Assembly (NCBI GenBank): GCA_963580285.1
Contig: OY757010.1
Coordinates: forward strand, 216,548,204-216,612,203
DNA: 64,000 nucleotides
DNA from: Lucinisca nassula
Lineage: Eukaryota > Mollusca > Bivalvia > Lucinida > Lucinidae
Reading direction: 5' to 3'
This document shows, piece after piece, positions 43,362 through 56,887 of this stretch. Below the pieces are notes generated by a model. It saw nothing but the letters and a program-made list of their open reading frames with translations, did not search any database and was not told the origin of the DNA. Position 1 is the stretch's first letter. The number at the start of each line of letters is the position of its first letter. Both the position numbers and the translations under genes were made by a program.

Positions 43362-46300
43362 ACCGATCAGAAACAGAATGGTCAGACTACGTCGTGCACT
43401 TCGAGCAATGCGCCAATTGGAATCAATGGTCTGACTCACAGAAGGCACAGATGCTAAGTATCCACCTTCGAGGCGAAGCACAACGACTGCTAAGTGGTTT
43501 GACAGTAGGTCAGTTATCAAACTACTATGCATTGAGACAAATTGTTTCTGATCGGTATGAGCCCAAGGAAAAAGATGTTGCTTACAGATGCCAGTTTAGA
43601 ATCTGCAAAAGAGAGAAAGGCGAGAGTGCATCGGATTATGGGTATCGTCTAACTAGACTTTCTCAGAAAGCTTATCCAAATTTGACGCTAAACCAACTTG
43701 AAATACACGTCCTGGATCAATTCATCACGGGATTTGGTAACTACGAGTTACAGAAGCATGTTCAGTTTGGCCATCCCAAAACATTACATGAAGCCATTGG
43801 CCTAGCAACTGAATTTGAAGCGCTTGAAGGCTCTGTGGATAGAGTAAAGAAACCTTCCATAGGAACAGAGAAAAAAGCACCAATTATCACGCAAAATACA
43901 CATACACCGCAAATAGGTAGCATCACCCTCGAACAGATTGATAAACTACTTGATAAGAAGCTGAATACCTTGTCTGTGAATACAAGATCAAGAAGTACCA
44001 GCCCTGCTCCTTCAAGGTTTCAAAGGTCACCTAAACCGAGAACGGAAAACAAAGAACTTCCATCAACTACTCAGTCTACTGGTGCCAGAATGGATAAACC
44101 GAGGGCTGATAAATTTTGTACATACTGTAAGCGATACAGACATACCATAGATGAATGCAGACAACGTAAATTTCATGAACGAAAGCAACAAGAAAAACAA
44201 GGTGATCCAGAAACCAAGGACACTGCATACGTTATAACAACTCAGCCTCAGATAAAGACTATACCTGAGATAGTTGTCACTCCTGCAGATGTCCCAAACA
44301 TTCAGGCAATCAGCCTAGAAACCCCGGAAGAAAGTTCATACGTGCTTCCTAACCTGTGCGAAAACAAGAAGTACAACAGCAATGTTTTTGAAGAGCAGCC
44401 CCTTAAACCTGTCATCACAAATCAGATCTATGACAGCAACTGTGAGATGAAAACCGATTTGACTGCAGCTTCTTGTCTCTACTTGACGACAGAAATGTAC
44501 CAGTCTAAGTCAAAGCTTCTGCTTGATACAGGATCCCCTTACTCAATTCTATCCATCCAATACTTCGAAAAACTGCAAGCTAAGCACAAAATAAAACTGT
44601 CACACGATGTTGTCAAGTTAACTGCTGCTGACGGTAGCTATTTAGAGGTACGAGGTAAAGCACTCATAGATTTCTCTTCTGAAGGCCAAACCTATCAGCA
44701 AGCGTTTATTATTGCTAAGATTCAGGGCATCATAGGAATCCTAGGCATGGACTTTCTCACAAAGTGCGATGGTAGTTTAAAGATAAAGCAACAAATTCTT
44801 AAAACATCAAGAGGGAAGCTTAAGCTGCATCAACAGAGTTCCAATGCATGTGCGCGTATCGTCAGTGCTGATAACATTATTATAGAAGCAAGTACAGAAC
44901 GACTTATACAAGCAAAAGTAGATCAACCGTGCATAAGAAAGGAGCAGCTCAGTTCCATAGAACCTGCAAGATACCTCACAAGCAAAGGTTGTTTTGTTGC
45001 AAGGACTTTAGTTGATCCTAATTGTGAAGATGTTGTAATGTCTGTTGTCAATTTAAGTGATCAGGCAGTGAAAATAAACGAACAGTCACTACTAGGGAAA
45101 TTAGAAGATGTCGAGGAAGTTTACACAGAGCACACAGTCTCAAACACTTACTCACAAAATATAAGTAAACTACCTGGCCACTTGGACATTCTACTTCAGA
45201 ATGCCTCAAACAAGTTAACAGCAGCTGAAAAACAAAAACTCTCGGAAGTACTTATGCAGTTTCAGGATATCTTCACAACTCCTGATGGTACACTTGGACA
45301 AACAAACCTCGTAGAGCACGAGATAGAAACAGGAGATAATAGGCCAATAAAACTACCGCCTAGGAGAATCCCGATTTTCAAACGTGACCAAGTTGATGAA
45401 GAATTACAGAAGATGTTAGATCAGGGAATAGTGGAACCAAGCGACAGCCCATGGTCGGCCCCAATTTGTTTGGCAAAGAAGAAAGATGGGAGTTGTCGAT
45501 TTTGTATAGATTTTCGAAAACTGAATGCGGTTACAATTAAAGATGCTTTTCCCCTTCCACGCATTGACGACACGTTAGATTCCTTGTCTGGATCACTGTG
45601 GTTTAGCACATTAGACCTGGCAAGCGGTTATTGGCAGATAAAATTGTCTGAGAAGAGTAAAAAGAAGTCCGCATTTGTAACTCCTCATCGTGGACTATTT
45701 CATTTTAATGTAATGCCATTCGGGCTTACTAATGCCCCCGCAACATTTCAGAGACTCATGGAAAAAGTGCTGTTTGGCCTAACCCCTCAGAAGTGCTTAT
45801 GTTACCTAGATGACATAATTATACTGGGAAGAACATTTGATCAGGCACTTGAAAACCTAACGATGGTATTCCAACGTCTTCGTCAAGCCAATCTAAAGCT
45901 CAAACCTAAGAAATGCTTCCTTTTTCAGCCAAGGGTAACATATTTAGGTCATGTGGTGTCAGAAAAAGGAATTTCCTGCGATACCGCAAAGATTGAATCT
46001 GTCAAACACTGGCCAAGTCCGACAAACAAAGCTGAAGTACGATCAATTCTTGGATTGATAGGCTACTACAGAAAGTTTATTCCTTCATTTTCCTCCCGAG
46101 CAAGCCCTTTAACAAAGCTCACTCGCCAAAAGGCGAAATTCCACTGGACTCAAGAATGTGAAAATGCTTTGCAAGATCTGAAAGACTGCTTGATAAACAG
46201 TCCCATACTTGCCTTCCCAAAGTCTTCAGGAATGTTTGTTCTTGATACAGATGCAAGCTTGCATGGAATAGGAGGTGTACTATCACAAATCCAAGACAAC

Positions 46301-48504
46301 GAAGAGAAGGTTATCGCATACGCAAGTCGAACACTAAACACAGCACAACAACAATACTGCACAACGAAAAGAGAGCTTCTTGCAGTGGTAACTTTCATGA
46401 AGCACTTTAAACACTATTTACTAGGTCAAAGGTTTACCATCAGAACAGACCATGCACCACTCATTTGGTTAAGAAATTTCAAAGAACCTGAAGGTATCAT
46501 AGCTAGATGGATAAGCACTATTGAGACATTTGACTACACAATACAATACAGACCGGGCAGAAAACACCAAAATGCAGACGCCCTTACTAGAAAACCAAAC
46601 AGAAAATGTCCAAATTTGTCCTGTTTCGATTGCTATCCCTGCAGTCCTGATTTATGTGTGGACAATAATGGGGGAGCCGATGACAGGCAATCGGTCACAT
46701 CGACCGAAGTGAACGAGGAGAATATGTGTTCCTACGAGTCCCCTGCCACTCCTTCTAGTCCCGCGCCGGGGCAACCAGATAGGAAGACAGTCCCATCGAC
46801 CGTCTTGACTCTAGGTGCACATAGTAACTACGGGTCACCTATCAGCCCAGTACTTCCTGAAACGCGTCCGAATAATGACAGGGATAGCACGCCGTATTGG
46901 CTTCCAACTTGGAGCCATGACGAATTGAGCGAAATGCAAATGGAAGACAATTCCATTGGCTTACTTTTAGAACGTAAGTAAGCAAATCAGAAACCTACGT
47001 CGGAAGATATTAGTAAAGCTAATTCCACTGTCAAGGCTTTATGGTATCAATGGGATACATTGGAAATAAAAAATGGTATTCTATACCGGCAATGTGAAGA
47101 TAACAAGGGTTTTACAGTCTTCCAGGTAGTTGCACCCGAAGCTATACGCCAGCTCATTTTTACCAATCTTCACTCAGCGCGAACCGCGGGCCACCTCGGT
47201 CGGGATCGAACAATTGAAAGTGTAAAGTCTCGATATTACTGGCCTGGATTAAGAAATGATATAAGTCGGTGGATAAAGGAATGTGACATATGCGCAAGAG
47301 CAAAGCCTGGCCCTGGTTTAGGGAAGTCTGCACTTAAACAGTTCCGCGTAAATGAAGTTTTACGTTGTGTAGCCGTTGATATTTTCGGTCCTTTACCATT
47401 GACAGAAAATGAAAATCAGTATATAATAGTGTTAGGTGATTATTTTTCTAAATGGGTAGATGCGTGGGCAGTGCCCAATCACACTGCACAAACGGTAGCA
47501 GATAAGATAGTTGTTGAATTCTTCACAAAATATGGCTGCCCAGCTCAGATCCATACCGATCAAGGGAGAGAATTCCAGTCCGAACTCTTCCGATTAGTGT
47601 GTGAAAAATTCGGAATAGAACAGACGCGAACTGCCCAATATAGACCAAATTCCGATGGTCTTGTGGAAAGGTTTAACCGAACCCTCAAACAAATGCTAAG
47701 AACGTTTAGCGCAGAAAATCCACGAGATTTGGACGATCATTTACCATAACTATTAATGGCTTATCGCGCTTCCCAGCATAACAGCACCGGTTGCACGCCG
47801 AATTTGCTATTTCTACAGCGAGAGATAGCATGTCCCCTTGATCTTATGGTAGGACTACCACCTAATACATTAGACGATATTTGTCCCATTCAATACGTAG
47901 AATGGGTGAAGTCGGCAATGAACATAACCCATGAGTTCGTATTCAAAGAATTAGGAATAGCTGCAACTAGACAGAAAACCTATCATGATCGTGGCTTAAA
48001 ATCCAGAAATTACAATGTAGGAGACTGGGTATGGCGTTTCTATCCACCTACTGAAAGTCTAAAGCTTGGTTTGGGATGGACTGGGCCATACTTAATAGTA
48101 AATAAGTTTTCAGACCTCACGTATTCCATACAAAGTCCGAGGCTTCTCCCATTGTAAATGTCCATGTCGATCATATAAAACCCTATGAAGGACAAAATGC
48201 ACCAAAAAGTTGGTTAACTGTCATAGACACATCAAATGTCGCCAATGACAATCCAAGCATATCAAATGGAGATTTATCAGATATGGTAGAAAGTGAAATT
48301 CCACTGCCGTGTGAAAGCACAAACATTTCGAATGAAAATCTCGCCAATGCAGATAAAATGCAAAGTGACGAAGACGAATCATTAGATTTTCCCAAACAAA
48401 GCTATCAGCCTGAGAATGGTAAAAGACCAACGACAGGTCTGCCCACAATCAGGTCACGAAGAGAAAGAGCAGTAAAACCGCGACAGATTTGGTCGCCTTC
48501 TTAA
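43362..48504 (+). pseudogene. Gypsy gag-pol, 5'-deleted unit 1
   Basis: The LTR is joined, through about 9 bp of extra sequence, to gag at the residues TEWSDYVV. The PBS, leader, ORF1 and roughly 25 codons of ORF2 are missing. The frame is open to 46981, covering gag, knuckle, protease (DTGS), RT (YLDD) and RNase H. A T-to-A change then gives TAA at 46979-46981 (CGTAAGTAAGC). A second TAA at 47747-47749 lies in the integrase. A one-base deletion at about 48134 (ATACAAAGTCC) shifts the last part, which ends at 48504. Without a PBS or intact integrase it is defective. Confidence 0.9.
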
Positions 48505-48893
48505 AATCTAAAGACAAATATAATGTAAAACAGATTGGTAATATGTAAATATAAACCATATGATGTAAATATAGTCTTTGATAAAAGACATTTATAAATG
48601 TTAGTTTTCATGCAAAATTGTTGCAAAAGAGTTCAAAAGCTTAAATATCACAAGCATATAAAATATTGTAAAACAATGTTAATAAATACATGTGAATATA
48701 AAGGTTAAAACATAATATTGTCATCTCAAAAGGAAGATGGATAAAAATATGTTAAACCTGTAAAACATAAAATATGTAAATAAATATCAATCAAAAATGA
48801 ATGCACTTCTATTTTCCAAAAAAAAAAATGCCCTCGTAAAAATATATAAATAAATCTGGCTCAAACCAAGTCACATCGTATTTTACCGAGAAG

Positions 48894-49501
48894 ATGTTGT
48901 TCAATGCAGATTTTCTGCAAAGTTATTTTCGTCTGTACAGAATGGAAGAGATATCAATAGTAGCAAAGGACAATGAAGTTACTGATTTTCTTAAACATGA
49001 GCGGCCCCTGTGGCCTCAAGCTCCTAAATCATGTACTGTGGCGGAATGCGATCAGACCAGAGCATATAGTTCCTTTCGTGATTTTATGGACCACTGGAAA
49101 CTGACTCTTCCTATAAATGTAAAATATGCAGACGTCTGTATGGAACAATTAAACACAAGAAGGCGCATGAAAAGGCAAAATGTCACTCAGGACAACATGT
49201 CGAGTTTGAAACAATTGTCAAACCGAACATTAATTATATTGACCCAAAAGACAAACTACCATATCAGTTGGGAACTAAAGAATTCAGAAATGATATGAGG
49301 AAAGTTCAAAGAGAGTTGGCATCTGCTAAGAGGAAAGTTGATGCCTTAGAATGGCAAAGGAGACATTCGGAGTTGTCTGTAGAGGAAGTTAAACACCATG
49401 TTTGTCGTGATGAAAGAGTAGTAGAAAGACATGGAAAAGTGTACAAGGACACTAACATGTGGGAATCTCCATCAAAGAGGAAGCGAATAAGATTGGAATA
49501 A
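48894..49501 (+). pseudogene. ORF3, 16-bp deletion (second copy)
   Basis: It has the same 16-bp loss between GAAA sequences as 41674-42281 and the same T-to-K change before finger 1. The first frame ends at 49298 and the C-terminal piece is at 49268-49501. Confidence 0.88.
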
Positions 49502-49664
49502 ATATATTATTCGTATCTACGGAACGCAGAAACTCAAACATCACATTAAACCTGTCACTATCCTGAATTTAAAATTTTACCTACAGTAGATGCAATTCAA
49601 ATTTATTTTATGAATATTTGTTTTTCGAATTTTCATGAAATAAATTTTCTTTACAGGGGAGGAA

Positions 49665-50570
49665 TGTGATAGAGACAGGTCAGTACCTTAGTTATTTTCG
49701 TGTGTTTTATGTGCCTCCACGTGAGTGAAATACCAAAACAATTTAAGGATTTATTATGGTGAAAACACAATAATAGAATCTACTTTCGTTTTCCATATAT
49801 CTGAACTTATCATCAGAACGCCTTTAAAGCGTCCAGTGAAATGACTTATTTTCAGCCATAGTTGCCTCCCTTGAAATCACCAACGTTATACAAACGTTTT
49901 AATACTATCGGTTTGCATCGGAACCGATAGATAACACCATTTCATAGTAATATTTAATATTATACACTTATCCTTCAAACAAGTCTCAGTGAGCCAGTCA
50001 ATTTAGTTGTTTGCAAGGTGGGCAACTCTGACTTATACCTGTTTCTTACTTTTGTCCCAATAGGACACCCAAGTAGTTACGGGTTTAGATCGCTTTTGGC
50101 CGAACCGGTCACCAAGCGTCTGTAGTAAAGCAACATCTCTTGCTTTCTACAAAATATAAGGGTTTAAATCTTATCCCTACTTTTGCCTCCCCGAGGCACC
50201 CAGGTGGGGTGAGAATTTCATAAAGTGCATTCATTTTCTTAAGCAGCTTTCAATTTTTAACACCTAGCTGATACCTAATTGTAAATAAATTTAAAAACAT
50301 GTTGCTATTCTCTGTGATCACCGTATCACCATATCCAGTGATACGAACCTGAAAACTTACCTGTTGTCCGTCTGTCTGACTGTCCGTCCGTCAGTCAGTA
50401 ACCCGACAGGCAGGTGATTTTCTTTGCCACTGTTCCCAGGAAGACTTAACTTTTCTAGCAAAACACAACGCGAAGTCATAAGAGTTTTCCTCAGAATGTT
50501 GGCAAATTATTAGCCTAGTGGTGGTCTCGGACTAGACGCTTTATCCTAGCCCGACCCCCCTCTAGCCTAC
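49665..50570 (+). repeat. LTR 12
   Basis: It starts TGTGATAG and ends CTCTAGCCTAC before the same ACCGATCAG/gag junction as LTR 11. It has only two GTCC units, the shortest array seen. Confidence 0.9.
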
Positions 50571-53500
50571 ACCGATCAGAAACAGAATGGTCAGACTACG
50601 TCGTGCACTTCGAGCAATGCGCCAATTGGAATCAATGGTCTGACTCACAGAAGGCACAGATGCTAAGTATCCACCTTCGAGGCGAAGCACAACGACTGCT
50701 AAGTGGTTTGACAGTAGGTCAGTTATCAAACTACTATGCATTGAGACAAATTGTTTCTGATCGGTATGAGCCCAAGGAAAAAGATGTTGCTTACAGATGC
50801 CAGTTTAGAATCTGCAAAAGAGAGAAAGGCGAGAGTGCATCGGATTATGGGTATCGTCTAACTAGACTTTCTCAGAAAGCTTATCCAAATTTGACGCTAA
50901 ACCAACTTGAAATACACGTCCTGGATCAATTCATCACGGGACTTGGTAACTACGAGTTACAGAAGCATGTTCAGTTTGGCCATCCCAAAACATTACATGA
51001 AGCCATTGGCCTAGCAACTGAATTTGAAGCGCTTGAAGGCTCTGTGGATAGAGTAAAGAAACCTTCCATAGGAACAGAGAACATAGCTCCAATTATCACG
51101 CAAAATACACATACACCGCAAATAGGTAGCATCACCCTCGAACAGATTGATAAACTACTTGATAAGAAGCTGAATACCTTGTCTGTGAATACAAGATCAA
51201 GAAGTACCAGCCCTGCTCCTTCAAGGTTTCAAAGGTCACCTAAACCGAGAACGGAAAACAAAGAACTTCCATCAACTACTCAGTCTACTGGTGCCAGAAT
51301 GGATAAACCGAGGGCTGATAAATTTTGTACATACTGTAAGCGATACAGACATACCATAGATGAATGCAGACAACGTAAATTTCATGAACGAAAGCAACAA
51401 GAAAAACAAGGTGATCCAGAAACCAAGGACACTGCATACGTTATAACAACTCAGCCTCAGATAAAGACTATACCTGAGATAGTTGTCACTCCTGCAGATG
51501 TCCCAAACATTCAGGCAATCAGCCTAGAAACCCCGGAAGAAAGTTCATACGTGCTTCCTAACCTGTGCGAAAACAAGAAGTACAACAGCAATGTTTTTGA
51601 AGAGCAGCCCCTTAAACCTGTCATCACAAATCAGATCTATGACAGCAACTGTGAGATGAAAACCGATTTGACTGCAGCTTCTTGTCTCTACTTGACGACA
51701 GAAATGTACCAGTCTAAGTCAAAGCTTCTGCTTGATACAGGATCCCCTTACTCAATTCTATCCATCCAATACTTCGAAAAACTGCAAGCTAAGCACAAAA
51801 TAAAATTGTCACACGATGTTGTCAAGTTAACTGCTGCTGACGGTAGCTATTTAGAGGTACGAGGTAAAGCACTCATAGATTTCTCTTCTGAAGGCCAAAC
51901 CTATCAGCAAGCGTTTATTATTGCTAAAATTCAGGGCATCATAGGAATCCTAAGCATGGACTTTCTCACAAAGTACGATGGTAGTTTAAAGATAAAGCAA
52001 CAAATTCTTAAAACATCAAGAGGGAAGCTTAAGCTGCATCAACAGAGTTCCAATGCATGTGCGCGTATCGTCAGTGCTGATAACATTATTATAGAAGCAA
52101 GTACAGAACGACTTATACAAGCAAAAGTAGATCAACCGTGCATAAGAAAGGAGCAGCTCAGTTCCATAGAACCTGCAAGATACCTCACAAGCAAAGGTTG
52201 TTTTGTTGCAAGGACTTTAGTTGATCCTAATTGTGAAGATGTTGTAATGTCTGTTGTCAACTTAAGTGATCAGGCAGTGAAAATAAACGAACAGTCACTA
52301 CTAGGGAAATTAGAAGATGTCGAGGAAGTTTACACAGAGCACACCGTCTCAAACACTTACTCACAAAATATAAGTAAACTACCTGGCCACTTGGACATTC
52401 TACTTCAGAATGCCTCAAACAAGTTAACAGCAGCTGAAAAACAAAAACTCTCGGAAGTACTTATGCAGTTTCAGGATATCTTCACAACTCCTGATGGTAC
52501 ACTTGGACAAACAAACCTCGTAGAGCACGAGATAGAAACAGGAGATAATAGGCCAATAAAACTACCGCCTAGGAGAATCCCGATTTTCAAACGTGACCAA
52601 GTTGATGAAGAATTACAGAAGATGTTAGATCAGGGAATAGTGGAACCAAGCGACAGCCCATGGTCGGCCCCAATTTGTTTGGCAAAGAAGAAAGATGGGA
52701 GTTGTCGATTTTGTATAGATTTTCGAAAACTGAATGCGGTTACAATTAAAGATGCTTTTCCCCTTCCACGCATTGACGACACGTTAGATTCCTTGTCTGG
52801 ATCACTGTGGTTTAGCACATTAGACCTGGCAAGCGGTTATTGGCAGATAAAATTGTCTGAGAAGAGTAAAAAGAAGTCCGCATTTGTAACTCCTCATCGT
52901 GGACTATTTCATTTTAATGTAATGCCATTCGGGCTTACTAATGCCCCCGCAACATTTCAGAGACTCATGGAAAAAGTGCTGTTTGGCCTAACCCCTCAGA
53001 AGTGCTTATTTTACCTAGATGACATAATTATACTGGGAAGAACATTTGATCAGGCACTTGAAAACCTAACGATGGTATTCCAACGTCTTCGTCAAGCCAA
53101 TCTAAAGCTCAAACCTAAGAAATGCTTCCTTTTTCAGCCAAGGGTAACATATTTAGGTCATGTGGTGTCAGAAAAAGGAATTTCCTGCGATACCGCAAAG
53201 ATTGAATCTGTCAAACACTGGCCAAGTCCGACAAACAAAGCTGAAGTACGATCAATTCTTGGATTGATAGGCTACTACAGAAAGTTTATTCCTTCATTTT
53301 CCTCCCGAGCAAGCCCTTTAACAAAGCTCACTCGCCAAAAGGCGAAATTCCACTGGACTCAAGAATGTGAAAATGCTTTGCAAGATCTGAAAGACTGCTT
53401 GATAAACAGTCCCATACTTGCCTTCCCAAAGTCTTCAGGAATGTTTGTTCTTGATACAGATGCAAGCTTGCATGGAATAGGAGGTGTACTATCACAAATC

Positions 53501-55713
53501 CAAGACAACGAAGAGAAGGTTATCGCATACGCAAGTCAAACACTAAACACAGCACAACAACAATACTGCACAACGAAAAGAGAGCTTCTTGCAGTGGTAA
53601 CTTTCATGAAGCACTTTAAACACTATTTACTAGGTCAAAGGTTTACCATCAGAACAGACCATGCACCACTCATTTGGTTAAGAAATTTCAAAGAACCTGA
53701 AGGTATCATAGCTAGATGGATAAGCACTATTGAGACATTTCACTACACAATACAATACAGACCGGGCAGAAAACACCAAAATGCAGACGCCCTTTCTAGA
53801 AAACCAAACAGAAAATGTCCAAATTTGTCCTGTTTCGATTGCTATCCCTGCAGTCCTGATTTAGGTGTGGACAATAATGGGGGAGCCGATGACAGGCAAT
53901 CGGTCACATCGACCGAAGTGAACGAGGAGAATATGTGTTCCTACGAGTCCCCTGCCACTCCTTCTAGTCCCGCGCCGGGGCAACCAGATAGGAAGACAGT
54001 CCCATCGACCGTCTTGACTCTAGGTGCACATAGTAACTACGGGTCACCTATCAGCCCAGTACTTCCTGAAACGCGTCCGAATAATGACAGGGATAGCACG
54101 CCGTATTGGCTTCCAACTTGGAGCCATGACGAATTGAGCGAAATGCAAATGGAAGACAATTCCATTGGCTTACTTTTAGAACGTAAGTTAGCAAATCAGA
54201 AACCTACGTCGGAAGATATTAGTAAAGCTAATTCCACTGTCAAGGCTTTATGGTATCAATGGGATACATTGGAAATAAAAAATGGTATTCTATACCGGCA
54301 ATGTGAAGATAACAAGGGTTTTACAGTCTTCCAGGTAGTTGCACCCGAAGCTATACGCCAGCTCATTTTTACCAATCTTCACTCAGCGCGAACCGCGGGC
54401 CACCTCGGTCGGGATCGAACAATTGAAAGTGTAAAGTCTCGATATTACTGGCCTGGATTAAGAAATGATATAAGTCGGTGGATAAAGGAATGTGACATAT
54501 GCGCAAGAGCAAAGCCTGGCCCTGGTTTAGGGAAGTCTGCACTTAAACAGTTCCGCATAAATGAAGTTTTACGTTGTGTAGCCGTTGATATTTTCGGTCC
54601 TTTACCATTGACAGAAAATGAAAATCAGTATATAATAGTGTTAGGTGATTATTTTTCTAAATTGGTAGATGCGTGGGCAGTGCCCAATCACACTGCACAA
54701 ACGGTAGCAGATAAGATAGTTGTTGAATTCTTCACAAAATATGGCTGCCCAGCTCAGATCCATACCGATCAAGGGAGAGAATTCCAGTCCGAACTCTTCC
54801 GATTAGTGTGTGAAAAATTCGGAATAGAACAGACGCGAACTGCCCAATATAGACCAAATTCCGATGGTCTTGTGGAAAGGTTTAACCGAACCCTCAAACA
54901 AATGCTAAGAACGTTTAGCGCAGAAAATCCACGAGATTGGGACGATCATTTACCATAACTATTAATGGCTTATCGCGCTTCCCAGCATAACAGCACCGGT
55001 TGCACGCCGAATTTGCTATTTCTACAGCGAGAGATTGCATGTCCCCTTGATCTTATGGTAGGACTACCACCTAATACATTAGACGATATTTGTCCCATTC
55101 AATATGTAGAATAGGTGAAGTCGGCAATGAACATAACCCATGAGTTCGTATTCAAAGAATTAGGAATAGCTGCAACTAGACAGAAAACCTATCATGATCG
55201 TGGCTTAAAATCCAGAAATTACAATGTAGGAGACTGGGTATGGCGTTTCTATCCACCTACTGAAAGTCTAAAGCTTGGTTTGGGATGGACTGGGCCATAC
55301 TTAATAGTAAATAAGTTTTCAGACCTCACGTATTCCATACAAAGTCCGAGGCTTCTCCCATTGTAAATGTCCATGTCGATCATATAAAACCCTATGAAGG
55401 ACAAAATGCACCAAAAAGTTGGTTAACTGTCATAGACACATCAAATGTCGCCAATGACAATCCAAGCATATCAAATGGAGATTTATCAGATATGGTAGAA
55501 AGTGAAATTCCACTGCCGTGTGAAAGCACAAACATTTCGAATGAAAATCTCGCCAATGCAGATAAAATGCAAAGTGACGAAGACGAATCATTAGATTTTC
55601 CCAAACAAAGCTATCAGCCTGACAATGGTAAAAGACCAACGACAGGTCTACCCACAATCAGGTCACGAAGAGAAAGAGCAGTAAAACCGCGACAGATTTG
55701 GTCGCCATCTTAA
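50571..55713 (+). pseudogene. Gypsy gag-pol, 5'-deleted unit 2
   Basis: It has the same LTR-gag junction as the unit at 43362, and shares its TAA in the integrase (54956-54958) and its one-base deletion (about 55343). The two are therefore a 7.2-kb tandem duplication. It lacks the stop at 46979, so it is open from the junction to 54958. It has its own TAG at 55112-55114 (GAATAGGTG) and a W-to-L change in the integrase (TCTAAATTGGTAG). The RT reads LFYLDD where others read LCYLDD. Confidence 0.9.
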
Positions 55714-56100
55714 AATCTAAAGACAAATATAATGTAAAACAGATTGGTAATATGTAAATATAAACCATATGATGTAAATATAGTCTTTGATAAAAGACAT
55801 TTATAAATGTTAGTTTTCATGCAAAATTGTTGCAAAAGAGTTCAAAAGCTTAAATATCACAAGCATATAAAATATTGTAAAACAATGTTAATAAATACAT
55901 GTGAATATAAAGGTTAAAACATAATATTGTCATCTCAAAAGGAAGATGGATAAAAATATGTTAAACCTGTAAAACATAAAATATGTAAATAAATATCAAT
56001 CAAAAATGAATGCACTTTTATTTTTCATAACAAAATGCCCTCGTAAAAATATATAAATAAATCTGGCTCAAACCAAGTCACATCGTATTTTACCAAGAAG

Positions 56101-56724
56101 ATGTTGTCCACTGCAGATTTTCTGCAAAGTTATTTTCGTCTGTACAGAATGGAAGAGATATCAATAGTAGCAAAGGACAATGAAGTTACTGATTTTCTTA
56201 AACATGAGCGGCCCCTGTGGCCTCAAGCTCCTACATCATGTACTGTGGCGGAATGCGATCAGACCAGAGCATATAGTTCTTTTCGTGATTTTATGGACCA
56301 CTGGAAATCTGTCCACACAGAAACTGACTCTTCCTATAAATGTAAAATATGCAGACGTCTGTATGGAACAATTAAACACAAGAAGGCGCATGAAAAGGCA
56401 AAATGTCACTCAGGACAACATGTCGAGTTTGAAACCATTGTCAAACCGAACATTAATTATATTGACCCAAAAGACAAACTACCATATCAGTTGGGAACTA
56501 AAGAATTCAGAAATGATATGAGGAAAGTTCAAAGAGAGTTGGCATCTGCTAAGAGGAAAGTCGATGCCTTAGAATGGCAAAGGAGACATTCGGAGTTGTC
56601 TGTAGAGGAAGTTAAACACCATGTTTGTCGTGATGAAAGAATAGTAGAAAGACATGGAAAAGTGTACAAGGACACTAACATGTGGGAATCTCCATCAAAG
56701 AGGAAGCGAATAAGATTAGAATAA
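56101..56724 (+). CDS. ORF3 zinc-finger gene (intact)
   Basis: 207 aa with both fingers, coiled coil and basic tail. It has the full-length finger 1 that its neighbours at 41674 and 48894 have lost. Its 3' end (AAGATTAGAATAAATATATAATTTG) matches the mini-unit lineage, while its start matches the other lineage, so the copy looks mosaic. Domain positions are as in 13368-13991. Confidence 0.75.
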   Translation: MLSTADFLQSYFRLYRMEEISIVAKDNEVTDFLKHERPLWPQAPTSCTVAECDQTRAYSSFRDFMDHWKSVHTETDSSYKCKICRRLYGTIKHKKAHEKAKCHSGQHVEFETIVKPNINYIDPKDKLPYQLGTKEFRNDMRKVQRELASAKRKVDALEWQRRHSELSVEEVKHHVCRDERIVERHGKVYKDTNMWESPSKRKRIRLE

Positions 56725-56887
56725 ATATATAATTTGTATCTACGGAACGCAGAAACTCAAACATCACATTAAACCTGTCACTATCCTGAATCTAAAATTT
56801 TACCTACAGTAGATGCAATTCAAATTTATTTTATGAATATTTGTTTTTCGAATTTTCATGAAATAAATTTTCTTTACAGGGGAGGAA

